From Bedellia somnulentella (Eukaryota > Arthropoda > Insecta > Lepidoptera > Bedelliidae): 64,000 nt of DNA. Location of the stretch: contig OY755178.1 of assembly GCA_963576735.1 (NCBI GenBank), positions 15,562,001 to 15,626,000 on the forward strand. The letters run 5' to 3'. Both the position numbers and the translations under genes were made by a program. The notes beneath the pieces were generated by a model. It did no database searches and was not told where the DNA came from. It worked only from the letters and a program-made list of their open reading frames with translations. Shown here one piece after another: positions 1-12,147 of this stretch. The first letter of the stretch is position 1; the number at the start of each line of letters is the position of its first letter.

Positions 1-913
1 TTGACATTGACATTAGGCTTGGGTAGATCCAGCTCCACGAGGGGATTCGAATCACCAGGTTCAGGCTCAGTTCCGGTAGTGAATCCTCTTAACCGGGCCG
101 GACCGCTTATCGAATCCGGCTCGGTTAAGAAATTCGGAACTGAATCAAACAACCCAAAAATACCACGCTTACTTCGCGGAACGTAACGATTGCTATTGAC
201 ATACATTTAAAAATCAATTAACTGATATGTATAATGATTCTGTTTGTGTACAGGCTAGGTTCGCTAACATATGTAAAAAAATTAATAATATTTAGAAACA
301 TCTTAACAACATCTTATAACAATATCTACACATAAATATATGCCAATCAGAAAGTTACACAAAATAAAACACTATGGTATTTATAATATCATAATAAATA
401 ACATTATTTATGAAAAGATTGATAAATCTATTAAACGAAATTGGCAAACAAAGAACACAAAAAAACAACTCTCTTTTCGTCTCTGTCTCCCGAGTTCAAA
501 TTGTATTACATTCTTGTCTCGCTCTCACATTCAGCAAGCAAACGTAACGGTAATAATCGAACCGATCCTGAACCTGATGCCTGAGCCTGTTGTTCGCAAA
601 CAATAGAACCGAGCCGGTGCGGAGCGGCCCGGTTAAGCGAACTCGCACCTGATAAGAAAGAGTGGGGCCGGTTAGGCCAATCAGGCTCACGCAGGGATTC
701 GAATCATTTGAATCCACCGAGCCGGACCTACACACGGCTAATTGACATCCATTGACGGGTCACGGCACACTGTCGGTGTTGCCAATTCATAAAAATATGA
801 CACACCATACTTCGCAATTTTCTCAAAAAATATTTTTGAATATACTACTTCATAATATATAAACTAAATTTAATAAAATAACTAAGTAAATTGCTTTGAA
901 AAGCTTGATAGGA
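1..913. other. unassigned repeat-like region at the window edge
   Basis: I see no gene here. Two GC-richer blocks (about 1-190 and 540-770) both carry GGATTCGAATCA (43-54 and 695-706), GAGCC/CCGGTT-rich text and TTGACAT-type edges, while the middle is very AT-rich. The shared motif resembles a tRNA T-loop or B-box, so a tRNA-derived retroposon is possible, but no cloverleaf can be folded. The short open frames here look like chance. Confidence 0.3.
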
Positions 914-1067
914 ATAACATTATAGACATTTCAGCGCATTTATACAACGGTGGACGGATCTAACTGATATTTTAAATGCCGATGCTACTGGTGATACCAA
1001 AAATGTGGAAAAATGGAGAAAGGTGGGATTTGCTAATAGATATCTATATAGCATTGTACATACGTAC

Positions 1068-1312
1068 ATACATATACTTACGGCTATAAATCCCTAGAAG
1101 GAGTAGCCAGAGCTAAGGAATTAGAAATTCCTTAGCCACTTTTTGAATATTGAGTGGGGAAAAAGATCGTGAGTAAGGAATGTTGCGGTGAAGTGTTGGC
1201 TTAGAATAACACTACCCCGTTTGTTCCTGTGGGTGTATGTAAGAGGCGATGGGATTTTTGGACGACGCGGTTTGACACTCGTCACCAACATATAGCATTC
1301 TGTATCTTCTAT
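1068..1312 (-). repeat. S1 SINE-like copy with inverted 5' part
   Basis: The 3' half of the S1 repeat (see 46943-47185) lies here in minus orientation (about 1068-1170). It is followed by the S1 5' half in plus orientation (about 1190-1312). The tail is the TACGTACATACATA stretch at the left. A minus-strand insertion with an inverted 5' part is what twin-primed reverse transcription leaves. Confidence 0.65.
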
Positions 1313-2229
1313 TTTTGTATTAGGCCATCACATCCTCCTCACTGTTATTTTAATCATTTCTGTTTTTTTCTATGCTTTTCTTCTGACTCTAATTAAATAC
1401 TTGGTGGTGTATTTAAGGTATGGAGTGACTTAAAAAATAACACAAAAAGAAAAGCATCGCGCATATACCGAGCTACACATGGCACTGGTGGTGGTCCTGC
1501 TTCAAATCTGAAACTAACTGATTTGGAGGAGAGGGTTCTCAGTATAATGGGAACCTGAGCTGCTGCTACAGGAATGGTAGAAATTCCTGAGATTGGCTTG
1601 CAGGTAATGGTGTGGCTTTTGCTTTGTTTGAAATAATATCAGTAATCAAGTTTATTTTCACATACGTTTGTTATATTTTACAGGATGAAGTCACAATGCC
1701 ACCACCAGAGCATAATGATAATCCTTCTATCCTTTTGCATACTCAAGATGCCAATTCTAGTAAGTTTTTTAATAAGTTAGCTTAAGAATTACAAATACTT
1801 TTATTAACACCCTTAGTCTCTATTGGTGTAGTCATAGACTATTGAATTGTACCTATTTTGTAGGATGACTTTACAAGATACTGGGATGTTGATGTTATAA
1901 TTTTATAATATTTACACTATAAAACCCTAGAATTCTCAAAATAGTTTAATAACTTATTTTTTTTTGGATTATTTATTATTGCAACTCTGGAACCATGGAA
2001 CATGCCAGGTACATCTGCAGCACCTGGAGAGATTTATTTGCATGGTGAAGAGAGGGGTGTCTCAGCACATAATAGTGATAACACTATTATAGACCATCCT
2101 AGTAGACTGAGAACTACTGCTTCCCCAACACAACATGAAAATGGTATGACTTTTTGTTCTATAATAAATTTAAATCATTAGAACACCAGTGAGCTAGCAC
2201 TCATGCAGACAACTAGGGTTCAAATCTCA

Positions 2230-2330
2230 GGACAGGCTGCACACCAATTAGTCTTTAGTACTGCTGCCAACCCCTTCAGGGATATTCAGCGTAAATGTTT
2301 GAGTCTTCGAGAAGAAAGTTTTGTAACAGT
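2230..2330 (-). repeat. S2 repeat fragment
   Basis: It carries the CTGCCAACCCCTTCAGGGAT core of the dispersed S2 family, best seen at 62170-62420. It lies in an intron of the Myb-like gene. Confidence 0.5.
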
Positions 2331-2865
2331 AGTTACAGCATCACAATTATAGTATTTATTTTATTATTGAAGGTCAACATGTAATGAACCAAAGTGCCAC
2401 TGATGGCGGTGCTGCCAGTTTAACAAGGCCACAGAGCCCTACTGTTCTCCCTCCTACGCCTCGTCGAAGACGCAGAGGAGGGTTTCAGCCAGTGTCACCA
2501 CACCAAAGGAGAACTCGCACCCAAACGCAGTCAGAGTTGGCAAGACAGGCATTTGCCAGATCCGATGCTGAATGGAGGGTCTTTCAGAGAGAGGCCGAAA
2601 GGGAAAAAAATAGATTAAGGGAAGCAGAACTGATCATACAACGGTGATGGTTAGATTTATTTGGTCAGTTCTTAGAATTAGGAAACCGAGTAATAAATAT
2701 TTTTGAGAGACAAAATTAATTTAACCTCAATTAAGTTTAAGTCTCAATTATTATTCGAAATCGTTTTAGTGATAAGACCGCCAATTGTACTTTTGTTATT
2801 TAATTGCTGTTAATTTGTAAATGTTTGTTCTGTTTTTTATGTGCAATAAAGAGTTTTAATATTAT

Positions 2866-3060
2866 TATCTCAGACTCAAGAATTCACGCCGTATGTCCCC
2901 GAAGAGGTAGGCAGAGGTACAAATAATTCTGAACGTCATGGTATATATATCGCCGTTTTGTACGAATACATTGTCACACTAAGTACACTTGGCCATGTAG
3001 GTTTCCTCACGATGTTTTCCCTCACCGTTATTATCTATATGTCATAGCAGATAATATAAG
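2866..3060 (+). repeat. S2 dispersed repeat copy
   Basis: It reads from CCCCGAAGAGGTAGGCAGAG through GTACGAATACATTGTCAC to TTTCCTCACGATGTTTTCCC. This matches, in opposite orientation, the copies at 62170-62420 and 62530-62705. The TTTCCTCACGATGTTTTC block is a widespread lepidopteran repeat. Confidence 0.6.
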
Positions 3061-3193
3061 TTGTATAAGTTTATCATAGTGTTTGTTTATTTTTTTTGTA
3101 AATTTAAGTAAATAAATGCCATACTGTAATATTATATATTTTTTTTATTTTACAAAATCATACTCTTAATAACATAATAATCAAATTATTCGA

Positions 3194-6037
3194 TCAAATA
3201 CTATCTGCATTAGTTGGAGTTGTGATTCTTCTGGCTAGTTGATCCCTTAATGCTCTGCCCATTAACAAATCACTGCCACCTTCATTTCCCAACACTCGAT
3301 CATTCCTTTGTGGAGGTTCTGCAAACAAAAAAGATAATTAGCTTTTATATTAAATTATTAAAGGATTGGAGACATAAATACCCTTGAATCAACTTCAACC
3401 AACTCTATTTTACAGTCATACGTAAACTCAATCACTTCCCATGTGGAATGATGGCAAATAATTCTTACTTGGTTTACATATATTAATCCTTAAAATTTGA
3501 GCTTTGGTGTTTTACGCTTCAGAAGAATTGTTATTGACATTCTTTATTTGATCTTAATGAGTGCTCAATCACTTTTCTCTACAGACATTACATTAAAAGT
3601 TATCATACCTTCCAGTCCTTCAGAATCCACTTCTTCAGGATTCGAAATATTATATTTTATAGCAAGATTATGTAACACGCCGCATGCTAAAATAATTCTC
3701 GAACACTTAAGTGGCTCGTAATGTAAAACCCTGTCACTGTGTAAACACCGCCATCGGTTTTTCAGTCGGCCAAAAGTGTTTTCGATAAGGACCCTTACAG
3801 AAGTGTGAGCTTTATTATATGTTTCTTCCACGGAATTCGTATTTGGATTTAAATAAGGAGTCATCATCCATGGTCTTTGTGCATAACCGGAGTCACCTTA
3901 TAAAATAAAATATATAGTTAGATTAGTAAAGTCTGTTTAGAACAGCAATAACCCATTTCTTACCATGGGTGTAGTAAGAGGCAATTAAGGGTTTGTAGGC
4001 TTCTGAAATGATATCCCATCAAGAGCGATGTACTAATAAAAAAATACTATTATTAATGGAAGTTAAATTCTCTAAGGCATTAGGCTACAGACTATTGCTA
4101 ACCATATTTAATTATATAAGTAAGAATTATATAAGAGAAGTATGAGGAATAAAAGAGCATGTATGAAAAGATTGATGGATGTAAACGAAGCTAGAGAGGT
4201 TTGCCAGGATCGTACGAAGTGGCGATCGATAGTCTCTGCCTACCCCAATGGGAACTAATGGCGTGAGAATATGTATGTATGTATGTATTTAATTATACTA
4301 ACTTTTCACATATGGGTATATCGCAAAAGTAGCTAGGAAATACTTAATTTATTATAAGCTTTGGCTACTCATTTTGTAATTAATAGCAACGAGTTTAAGT
4401 GGGTAGGATTATTATTAATTCAATTTAACACTAGCTTTACTAACTAATCATTATTATTGTGTTAATTACCTAGAAGCCACACAATTTCATTGTTCCTGTG
4501 CAAATATTGCATTAACGTCGCTATTTTCAAATATAAAAGAATCATGAGTTGCACCGCCAAACTTAGCATTAACTGATAAAATTGAGCAGTTTGTGTCACA
4601 TATCTGAAAATAAAATCAAATATTATTATTTTCATCATCTTTTATTGCAGCTTGACACAACTTGAATCTAAAACTGTAAAATAATAATTGTTCAATTATA
4701 TACATACATGCATGCATGCATTAGATCTCATTGGAAATAACAGATACCATTGCCACTTTGTAAGATTCATGCATACCTCTCTAGCATTATTTGTATCAAT
4801 CTTTTCATAAATGCCTTTTTTTCCTTCCTACCCTTGGATGCCCTTTTAAAAACATTATCTCTTTGATCAAAATATGTCCTCTATATTCTACTGAAATTAT
4901 CATCCACATTGGCTGTACAAATCTTTTTCACCATTTTACATACATCTTCTCTATGTATCAACACCATCTTAACATTACTTTTTAGAATAATAATATTTAT
5001 TCTAGCTTCACACTTGAATACAATGTATATTTTTCTCACTACACCTTTTACTCATAAATTTATCATACAAAAAGGTAAACACTAAGTGGTTCAGTATTAT
5101 GGAACCAACACATTTGGCTTAGTTTTAAGGCAGCATACATTATAAAAAGTACACATAATATCCAATGAAAACTAAGCAAGCAAGGTAAGTTAATTTATAG
5201 TAAGAACTCTTGCCAAATTATATTCATAAAAGCAGATTGTTTAACTTACCATCTGTACATTTATTGAGTGATATTTTTTCTGCAGAAATAAAGGTGCTCT
5301 TCCTGCTTACAAGGGGTAAATATTTTGAAGTGACTGCCATCTATGCATCCTATAACTCCTGGGATTCCATACTTTGTGTAAAATCTAAAATTTTAATACT
5401 GTGAATAATCTATTCATAAAATTCAAAAATATTCTTACAAATAATTTTCTATAAAAAAAACTAACATTTAAGTAATAAAACACCAACATACCTCTGCTTA
5501 ATTATATCCCTTTCTTCTCTGGATGTTGGAAATTTTATGTACTCTTTGAGAACATTGGGATGATTCAATGCTGTCGTCACTTGCTCAACATCAACGCTCA
5601 CAGTTTCCTGTGACAAATATCGAGCCATACCAGTAATTCGCTGGTAGCTTCCGTGTGCTTAAAATAATAATGCACACAACACCTGTAACATCAAGGGTTT
5701 AAGGTAGAGTTATCAAATCAACAATGGAAAATACCATTGATTCCAATTCAAGTAAGAGCTTTAAATCTTTCACCTTAGTTTCTAATGAGATTCTTTGAGT
5801 CGATTTCAAATCTGTAAAGCACTTTAATAACAAACACAGCTCCTCGAAAGATTCCTTATTAAGTCTATATTGTTTAATAAAATTATTTTCACTGATATTC
5901 TCCATAGTATTCCCAAATTTCTGCCTCATTTCTGATTGAAAAATCCCGTTTTCATGACGTTCATCTTCACGAGCAGCCCCGGTTAGCATATTCCAAGCTA
6001 AATAACTTCTTCCCGACATATTTCCAACAAAAAACAC
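3194..6037 (-). pseudogene. HARBI1-type PIF/Harbinger transposase, five exons, degraded
   Basis: Minus-strand exons 6037-5492, 5394-5250, 4603-4470, 3896-3609 and 3318-3194 have GT-AG junctions. Recognisable HARBI1 features are the N-terminal AAREDE and FRLN-type block, GCIDGSHFKI (first catalytic D) in exon 2, GDSGYAQRPWMMTPYLNP (second D) and IENTFGRLKNRWRCL (catalytic E) in exon 4, and a C-terminal LARRITTP tail. The family is a DDE endonuclease that cuts and pastes Harbinger DNA. Exon 1 has a frameshift near 5700 and an in-frame TAA inside LLF-AHGSYQRITG, exon 2 a 1-nt frameshift near its 3' end, and exon 3 a TGA. The gene is convergent with the Myb-like gene at 930-2647. The element's terminal repeats could not be located, so its borders are open. 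Confidence 0.8.
4141..4290 (+). pseudogene. RTE-type LINE 3'-terminal fragment
   Basis: One frame reads EAREVCQDRTKWRSIVSAYP followed by a stop, which is the usual C-terminus of RTE-type reverse transcriptases. The 3' end is GGCGTGAGAATATG and a TATG repeat. It lies inside an intron of the Harbinger transposase, so it is a later insertion. Related ends are at 47585-47697 and about 53630-53690. Confidence 0.7.
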
Positions 6038-6859
6038 AGAAAATGCTTAAATATTACGAAAGTCGACTTCACTTTATTTGGTTTCACGCTCTAATGCGCT
6101 AGTGAGTAACTTAACTATTATCGCTACGGTATGTCTCGATAGCGTATCGACGGGTCCGTAGAACATAGTTCTATGTGACAATAGATCGATTATTGCTTTA
6201 TTTACGTTTCTTTACACCTTCACACAGATCTATCCAATGGTGTTTATAAAATTTTCCTATCTAGTTTAGTTTTGAAGTTATTCAATCGAAAAACGTCAGA
6301 TGTCAAAATCGCTTCGCGGCACAAAGATGGAACATCATATGCGGCGTGCGCGGGGGAAGGGCTTGGCGCGCGCGCTCCGGTTGCTCGCCGCCCGTTCGTC
6401 ACTCGCGCCGTTGTCGGCTGGAGAACGGTTTTACCGGACGGTAAACGATGTTCATATAAGACGTTGTTCATTGGAACATCGAAAAAGACTAAATAATTTC
6501 TTTACTCGCAGATGTTTTCTGTTTTTGGTATTGACACGTTAAATACGTTAGTTAATCGATCAATAAGTCTATCAAAAAATCGAGCCTCATAAATGTACAT
6601 ACGACGTTTTACTGCGGAATGTTTGCAATACCTTGTAGTAGTATACGAACATGGGACGTTTTTTCCAGGATTCGTACCTGTGTTTTAACCGTCGTAAGAG
6701 CAAATCGGACGTTTTATTTGGGAACAAAATCATATAAGACATTATACCGTATTTGAACTCCGAAAAAAGGACATAAATTTTAAATATTTTTCAGTAAATA
6801 TATTATTATTATGTAAAGCAAGGGTCAATTTTACTATAACAAACATAGTATTATATTTA

Positions 6860-8571
6860 TAAGTGTTTGAAAAACTTAGGACAAAGTTATGTAACTAAAC
6901 GTGGGGAAATGAAGGACGAGAAAACTCTAGGCAATCCCTGCAAATGTCGCTTCAAATATCCCGAAAGGATTTCTCATCAACAAAGAGTACAGAGAAAAGC
7001 AATGGGACTTCATTATTAAATTTACCGAAAAGTTAAAAAAAAGAGATGTCTCAACCAAGATGTTCCCAACAATCGTAAGTACACGTATAAGTACTTTTTG
7101 CCTGTCATTTCCGATACAGATGGTCTGAGGAACCAGAAAGTGGACGTTTGTCAGACAATGTTCATTAATACGCTCTCAGTCAGTACTCGAATCCTACGAA
7201 CTGCATGGAAGAAGTACGATGGATGTGCTTCAATAGAAAAGGATCAACGAGGTCGACATAATAAGCACAACCGCGTTATTACTGAAGATATGATTAAAAA
7301 TGTATGCGAACATGTTCGATCGTTCGTGCCGGTGGAATCACATTACATTCGCAAAGACAGCAACAAACTGTATTTAGACGGTAGTTTGAGTATAGCCAAG
7401 ATGCATAAACTATATCTTGAATGGTATGATCCAACAAAATATACCTGTAAAGCATTAAAAGAACGCCAATATAGGGACATAGTTAACGAAAACTTCAATT
7501 TAGGATTTCATATACCAAAAAAGGACCAATGAGACGAATGTCACATTTTTAAGAACACAAAGAACCCCACAGAAGAAGAGAAAGATAAGTAAGCTAAACA
7601 CAAAGAGAGGAAAACGGTAGCCAGAAATCTAAAAAAGAACGATAAAAAAGAAGCTAGGAACTCAAACGGAAAGATGCAGACCTGATGAGACCAACAGCTG
7701 TATTTGATTTTGAAAAAGTTTTGACGTGTCCTCATGGAGATGTAAGTATTTTTTATTATAAACGAAAATTATTATGCCTGAATTTTACTGTTTTTGATAT
7801 GGGTAATAAAAAGGAGACTTGTTACATGTGGGATGAAACTGTAGCAAAGAGGGGTGCGAATGAAGTGAGCAGCTGTTTATTAGACTTCATTGAATCGAAC
7901 GTCAGAGATGGTGTACAAGATTTTAGGTTCTGGTCCGACAATTGTACTGATCAGAACAGAAATAGAATAGTATTTTCACTATATGTTTATGCAGCAAGGA
8001 AAGTCAATGTGTCAATAACACATAGATTCTTAGAAAAAGGACACACCCAGAACGAGGGTGATAGTGTTCACTCTGTGATTGAAGGCGCATCGAAAGCTAA
8101 AGTTATTTACACTCCGGAAGAGTGGCGCTTATTAACGAAATGGGCAAAGGTAGACGGCGAGCCATACATTGTTAAAAACATGACAAAAGACAATTTTTAC
8201 AACTTTAAGGATCACATTGTAAACAAAGTTTGGTAAAAAAATAATAGAGGTCAGAAAATTGTTTGGAGCAATATTAAAGAAGTGCATGCAACATGCAGTG
8301 ATCCAAATAAGCTATATTACAAATATGAACTTACGCAAACAGAATCTGATGTTTTGGTTCTTCGTGGTAACACAAGAAGGTCTGTGGAAACTGATCTGAA
8401 GTTGACGAAGATGGGGAACCTTTAAAAATGTCAATTGAAAAATACAAAGATTTGATGGCAATGTGTCAAACCAAAACTATACCAACTGAATACCACCTCT
8501 ATTTCCGGAACTTACCCCATCATACTGTTGTGGAAGAAACAGAAGAATCAGGCACCGATGATCATGAGTAG
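6860..8571 (+). pseudogene. DDE-type transposase-like protein (DUF7869-like), degraded
   Basis: The recognisable blocks in order are a Cys-rich start (CKCRFK, about 6930), KVDVCQTMFINTLS (about 7139), QRGRHNKHN, VESHYIRKDSNKLYLDGS, FHIPKKDQ, a Lys-rich linker, then FEKVLTCPHGDVSIFYYKRK and SDNCTDQNRNR, RFLEKGHTQNEGDSVH and EEWRLLTKWAKV. Many insect genomes hold such proteins, often named only as uncharacterised or DUF7869. The SDNC-QNRNR block and the two carboxylates around it suggest a DDE-like nuclease fold. Frameshifts lie near 6950-7090, stops near 7530 and 7588, another shift near 7683, and a stop after VNKVW at 8234-8236. The reading can be followed to TAG 8569-8571. It is the only gene of the 6148-9903 element, so I infer it is that element's dead transposase. 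Confidence 0.65.
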
Positions 8572-9885
8572 GTAGTAGATAGAACAGACTGTACGGCTGT
8601 CCATTTCCTTAGCTCATAGTACCTATATTTACAATATTGTCAATTATTACAGAAATTTAATATTTAAGTATTTTGTAGTCCTAACGCAGCTGCAAGGCAG
8701 CTACGTTTCTGTGTCATCAAAACCAAAGAGGCTGATTTAAATATCTCTATACTTTGTTGTTTAATATTAATTTTAAGTACCTACCTGAGTAACGTAAATT
8801 ATTCAGTGTCAATTTTTATTATTATGTGATGTGATTACTTTTATTCTGAAAGACTGATTGATACTTAGTATTACCCCAGTAAATATGATCTCGATGACGG
8901 AGTTTGTATTATGTAACGAAATATTACTATTATAATTGTTATACCAATTTGAGAGTTAACGTTTTTGTAAGTTAGAATTAAGTTTGCAAGTAAAAATATT
9001 TAGAAGTGAATATTGTCATCTATTAATTAAGGAAAACTTATAAGACTTATTATTACTTGCTCCAGCATTTCGATGACAGAGTTTGTACTATGCAGGTAAG
9101 AAGATATAACTAGGTGCCTACTTACTGTAGTGTTATATTGTTTTGAAAAGTTTACGTACGTTTATGTTACCTATTTAATTTAATTTCCGAGTGAAAATAT
9201 TTGGAAGATAATGTTATTTCTTTAAATATAAAGATGACTGTTCTACTATATTTTTTCTCGCCTTAAACTACTGATTGAATAGACCGTCTAGAGTTCAATG
9301 ACAAGGTTTTTATTATGTAAGACGATTATTAGGTACTACGTACATAGTTATAACTTATAACGTTTTGAGAAGTTTACGTTTATGTTAATTCAATTTCATT
9401 TGATTATAACATTTAGTTTAACTGTCAATTTTAGATTTCATATCTTTTGGCATTTTTTTAAATATAATTATAAAACTAAATCGAATTTCGTTCTTTATTG
9501 GCAGGGGCAATTCCTATAAGGTCAGGTAAGGTAAAGTATGGTCAATAAATCTTCACCTACGACGAAATTCTTACCCAAAATTCCATAGTAGAAAGCGCGA
9601 TGTAAACATAATTCAGAAATTTTTGTCGGTTTTTCCAAGAAAAAGGTTATATGTTTACATGTGTCTATCTAACCTTTACATAAGAACGTCTTACGTGATT
9701 ATCTGACTCACTATCTCCTGGATTGCAAAGATTTTGGGATGTTGGAGATAATATATATATAACTAACATTCAACCAAAACTATTACTTAAAAAACCGCGT
9801 TTCTATTAGGTTCCATAAAAAAGCAACATCCACTTGTAACTTCGAGAGCCCCTATCGTATAGTATACGTCTTGCACAAGTGACTT
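8572..9885. repeat. non-coding part of the 6148-9903 transposon with three degenerate ~200-bp repeats
   Basis: There is no gene. CGATGACGGAGTTTGTA (near 8891) recurs as CGATGACAGAGTTTGTA (near 9069) and CAATGACAAGGTTTTTA (near 9296). Each copy is followed by similar text (ATTATGTAA, then GTTTACGTTTATGTT or its variants), so about three diverged tandem units occupy 8880-9390. Confidence 0.5.
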
Positions 9886-9967
9886 TGTTCTACGGACCCG
9901 TCGGTATGTCAAATGAAAGACTCATGGTACCGAATTTCTATGGAAACCACTGGAAAACGTTAGGTAC

Positions 9968-10225
9968 TGTTACGGGGTAGGTCAGGAATAGCTTTTGAAA
10001 ACAAAGTTTTAAGAGGAAAAACCCTTTATTAAATAGAATAAAAATCAACTACAAATATTCTTAACAAGACAAAAGTCCAATCCAATCTGAATAATGCACT
10101 AATTAATAAATCATGAGTAAACAGTTTTCATTGACGTCAATGCAAACTGTTTCGCAATCTATCTAAACTGCAAACTATGCTCAGCACTTTTATTCTATGC
10201 TTACGGTGTAATTACCAATATAACA
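9968..10225 (-). repeat. gypsy 3' LTR
   Basis: This 258-bp LTR has TGTTAC...TAACA ends and is near-identical to 25838-26095. The adjoining ACCCCCCC (10226-10233) is the polypurine tract read on the minus strand. Confidence 0.9.
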
Positions 10226-10389
10226 ACCCCCCCGTTAAGATTGATCATCACGGATAGGGGTGATGAGAGATTCAACTAACTACTATACGTTAATGGCTTG
10301 GACGATCGTTTGGCTTTTACAGTTACCTGTGAAAATAAAACATAATTAAAAAAATTAATTTATTAACAACTTCACTTAAGAGTGTTGTT

Positions 10390-10662
10390 TCACGTATTGG
10401 ATTTGCTAATAGTCGAGTACACATTGTTTAAATCGCACACATAACACTTCTCACTTATCACTTTACATTTCTCTAAGTCCTGAATCGGTGAGTAGAACAT
10501 ATGATCCACTGTTATCGCTACGTATGGCGTAGTTGGCGCGATAAGAACGAAGGTGTTAGGCTTTGATACATCATACGGTACCGGCAGAGGTATAACATTA
10601 AACAAATTATAAACTTGGTGTAATACTAATGGACTTTTCGTAATAATTATTATTTTATTCAT
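10390..10662 (-). pseudogene. envelope-like remnant of the gypsy element
   Basis: A 90-aa open stretch lies between the integrase and the 3' LTR, where errantiviruses carry env. Its pattern (IPLPVPY, then YVAITVDHMFY, then paired Cys in CKVISEKCYVC) resembles the ectodomain of insect errantivirus envelope proteins of the baculovirus-F type. A complete env would be several hundred residues with a signal peptide and membrane anchor; neither is here, so only a piece survives. The assignment rests on position and a loose motif match. Confidence 0.45.
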
Positions 10663-10814
10663 GTGATAGAAACAAATAAGTTTTGATATATCTAGTCGTG
10701 AATGTTTTGTAATGTTAAGGAAACGGGGAGTACATGGTGCCTTGGAAGCCCATTTCTGTGTTTATCTAATTCAATATACAACTGGTGCGGATGAGAGATA
10801 GAGAATGCATTAGG

Positions 10815-11660
10815 TTACAGCGGTGACGTCGTATTGGCAGCGAGTTTGATTTCGTCATAGTGATGACGGACGTGCTTGCGTCCTATGAGAAGTATGACCG
10901 TATGATTGCCGCTCAGCTTAATGATTTTGTACGGGCCTTTCCATACTGGTAATAATCCCTTGTTTTGCTTATGATGACATCGGACATACACTATATCACC
11001 AACATTGTATGTAATTGGCTTAGTGTGTGTATCATAGTATGTCTTAGATCTTTCTTTGGAAGATTGTATATTTTGTAAGGCTTTATGGCGACTATAATAG
11101 AGTCTATGGTTGAGTGCACGAATATAATCAGTATATGTGTTAGTATCTAAGGTATCTATGCTAGTAGGGATGTAAGGCTTAAACCCGAATAATAATTCTA
11201 AGGGTGAAAATCCTGTTGTACTATGTATATTTGAGTTATAAGCTATCATAGCACTTGGGATGTAAAGGTCCCAAGTGTGTTGGTTTTCACCAATATAGGA
11301 TCTTAAATATTCTTTAAGGGTAGAATGACTTCGCTCTAGACTACCACACGTTTGTGGGTGATATGAACAAGTGAATATGTGTTTTATACTAAATAATTTC
11401 TCTAATTGCTTAAAACATCGGAGGTAAAGTTTGTCCCTTGATCGGTTACGATAAGCTTAGGTATTCCTAAATGAGATATGTAGCTAACAAAGTTTTGAGC
11501 TGTTTCTTCAGCGGAACAAGTTCGCATAGGGTAGGCCTGAGAGTATTTAGTCAGGTCATCTTGTAGAGTAAGAATAAATTTATAGCTATTAGTATGGGAT
11601 TCCGGAAGTGGGCCGACGAGGTCGAGATAAACCTTTTCGTTAGGACGAGTAGCTGTAGAA
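10815..11660 (-). pseudogene. gypsy integrase, catalytic core and C-terminal part
   Basis: The minus strand reads NEKVYLDLVGPLPESHTN (start of the catalytic core) near 11625-11570, then a core with frameshifts, then an open stretch 11249-10815 with NSNIHSTTGFSPLELLFG and a C-terminal domain (VGDIVYVR, WKGPYKI). Integrase inserts the retroviral cDNA into the host chromosome. The N-terminal zinc-binding part is at 16173-16817, separated by the hAT-like insertion. The fragments belong to one gene but do not share one frame. Confidence 0.85.
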
Positions 11661-12147
11661 TAGGGTGGAACGTTTTTTTTTTTTTCGATTTTTGATTTGG
11701 TATAATTGTATTAAGTTGCCAATGGACATCATTTACCTATATAAAAAATATAAAAAATATCACATGACAGTAAGAGCCCCCGCCAAGAAGTGGAAAATTC
11801 ACAAATATAACAATTTAGGGGCTATTTGCATGGTACAAAATAGTACTTAATCGGTTCAATTAGATTTAAAATATCCAAAATAGATATCCAAAAACATATT
11901 CAAAAGTAGTTACCGAGCTGTTGCAATGAAATATTTTATTATTTTTAACATATTTGGTACTGTGAAAGAGTAGCAAAGTGCGGGAAGAAGCGGGGCGGGG
12001 AGCGCCACCGAACTACCAATTGCAGTGTTTTGTTTCTATTTTAACTTCAACTACCTAACTAGTGTCGATAATTACCTCAAGGTGAAAGGTCGCGCGCGTA
12101 TTAACTTGAAGAGTACTTGTTGATTTACGTTTTTTAAGTGTATTAAC

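Larger units (their letters stand above)
930..2647 (+). pseudogene. Myb/zeste-like DNA-binding protein, Harbinger accessory gene, five exons, one stop
   Basis: Five exons with GT-AG borders keep one frame: about 930-1022, 1418-1603, 1684-1759, 2009-2143 and 2373-2647. Exons 1-2 give the regulatory-protein-zeste/Myb_DNA-bind_5 pattern: WRK-VWSDLKNNTKRKAS, then GTGGGPAS and PEIGL. The last exon is Arg-rich, then a charged helix ending EAELIIQR. Such proteins accompany PIF/Harbinger transposases and are thought to bind the element's DNA. A matching transposase lies convergently at 3194-6037. Exon 2 has an in-frame TGA at 1556-1558 and no start ATG is visible in exon 1, so I treat it as decayed. 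A SINE-like copy sits in intron 1. The splice phases agree at every junction, which supports the model; the 5' end is uncertain. Confidence 0.7.
6148..9903 (+). mobile_element. DNA transposon with 18-bp TIRs and 4-bp TSD (Sola-like?)
   Basis: The left end CGACGGGTCCGTAGAACA (6148-6165) is repeated inverted at the right end (9886-9903). GTAT stands directly outside both ends (6144-6147 and 9904-9907) as a 4-bp target-site duplication. The 3756-bp element holds one broken DDE-type gene (6860-8571). Four-base duplications fit the Sola superfamily, but I assign that only tentatively. The borders are strong; the superfamily is open. Confidence 0.8.

Noticed and set aside
6244..6542. Three overlapping GC-rich frames near 6.3-6.5 kb
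   Set aside because: They lie in the non-coding left part of the 6148-9903 transposon and match nothing recognisable.
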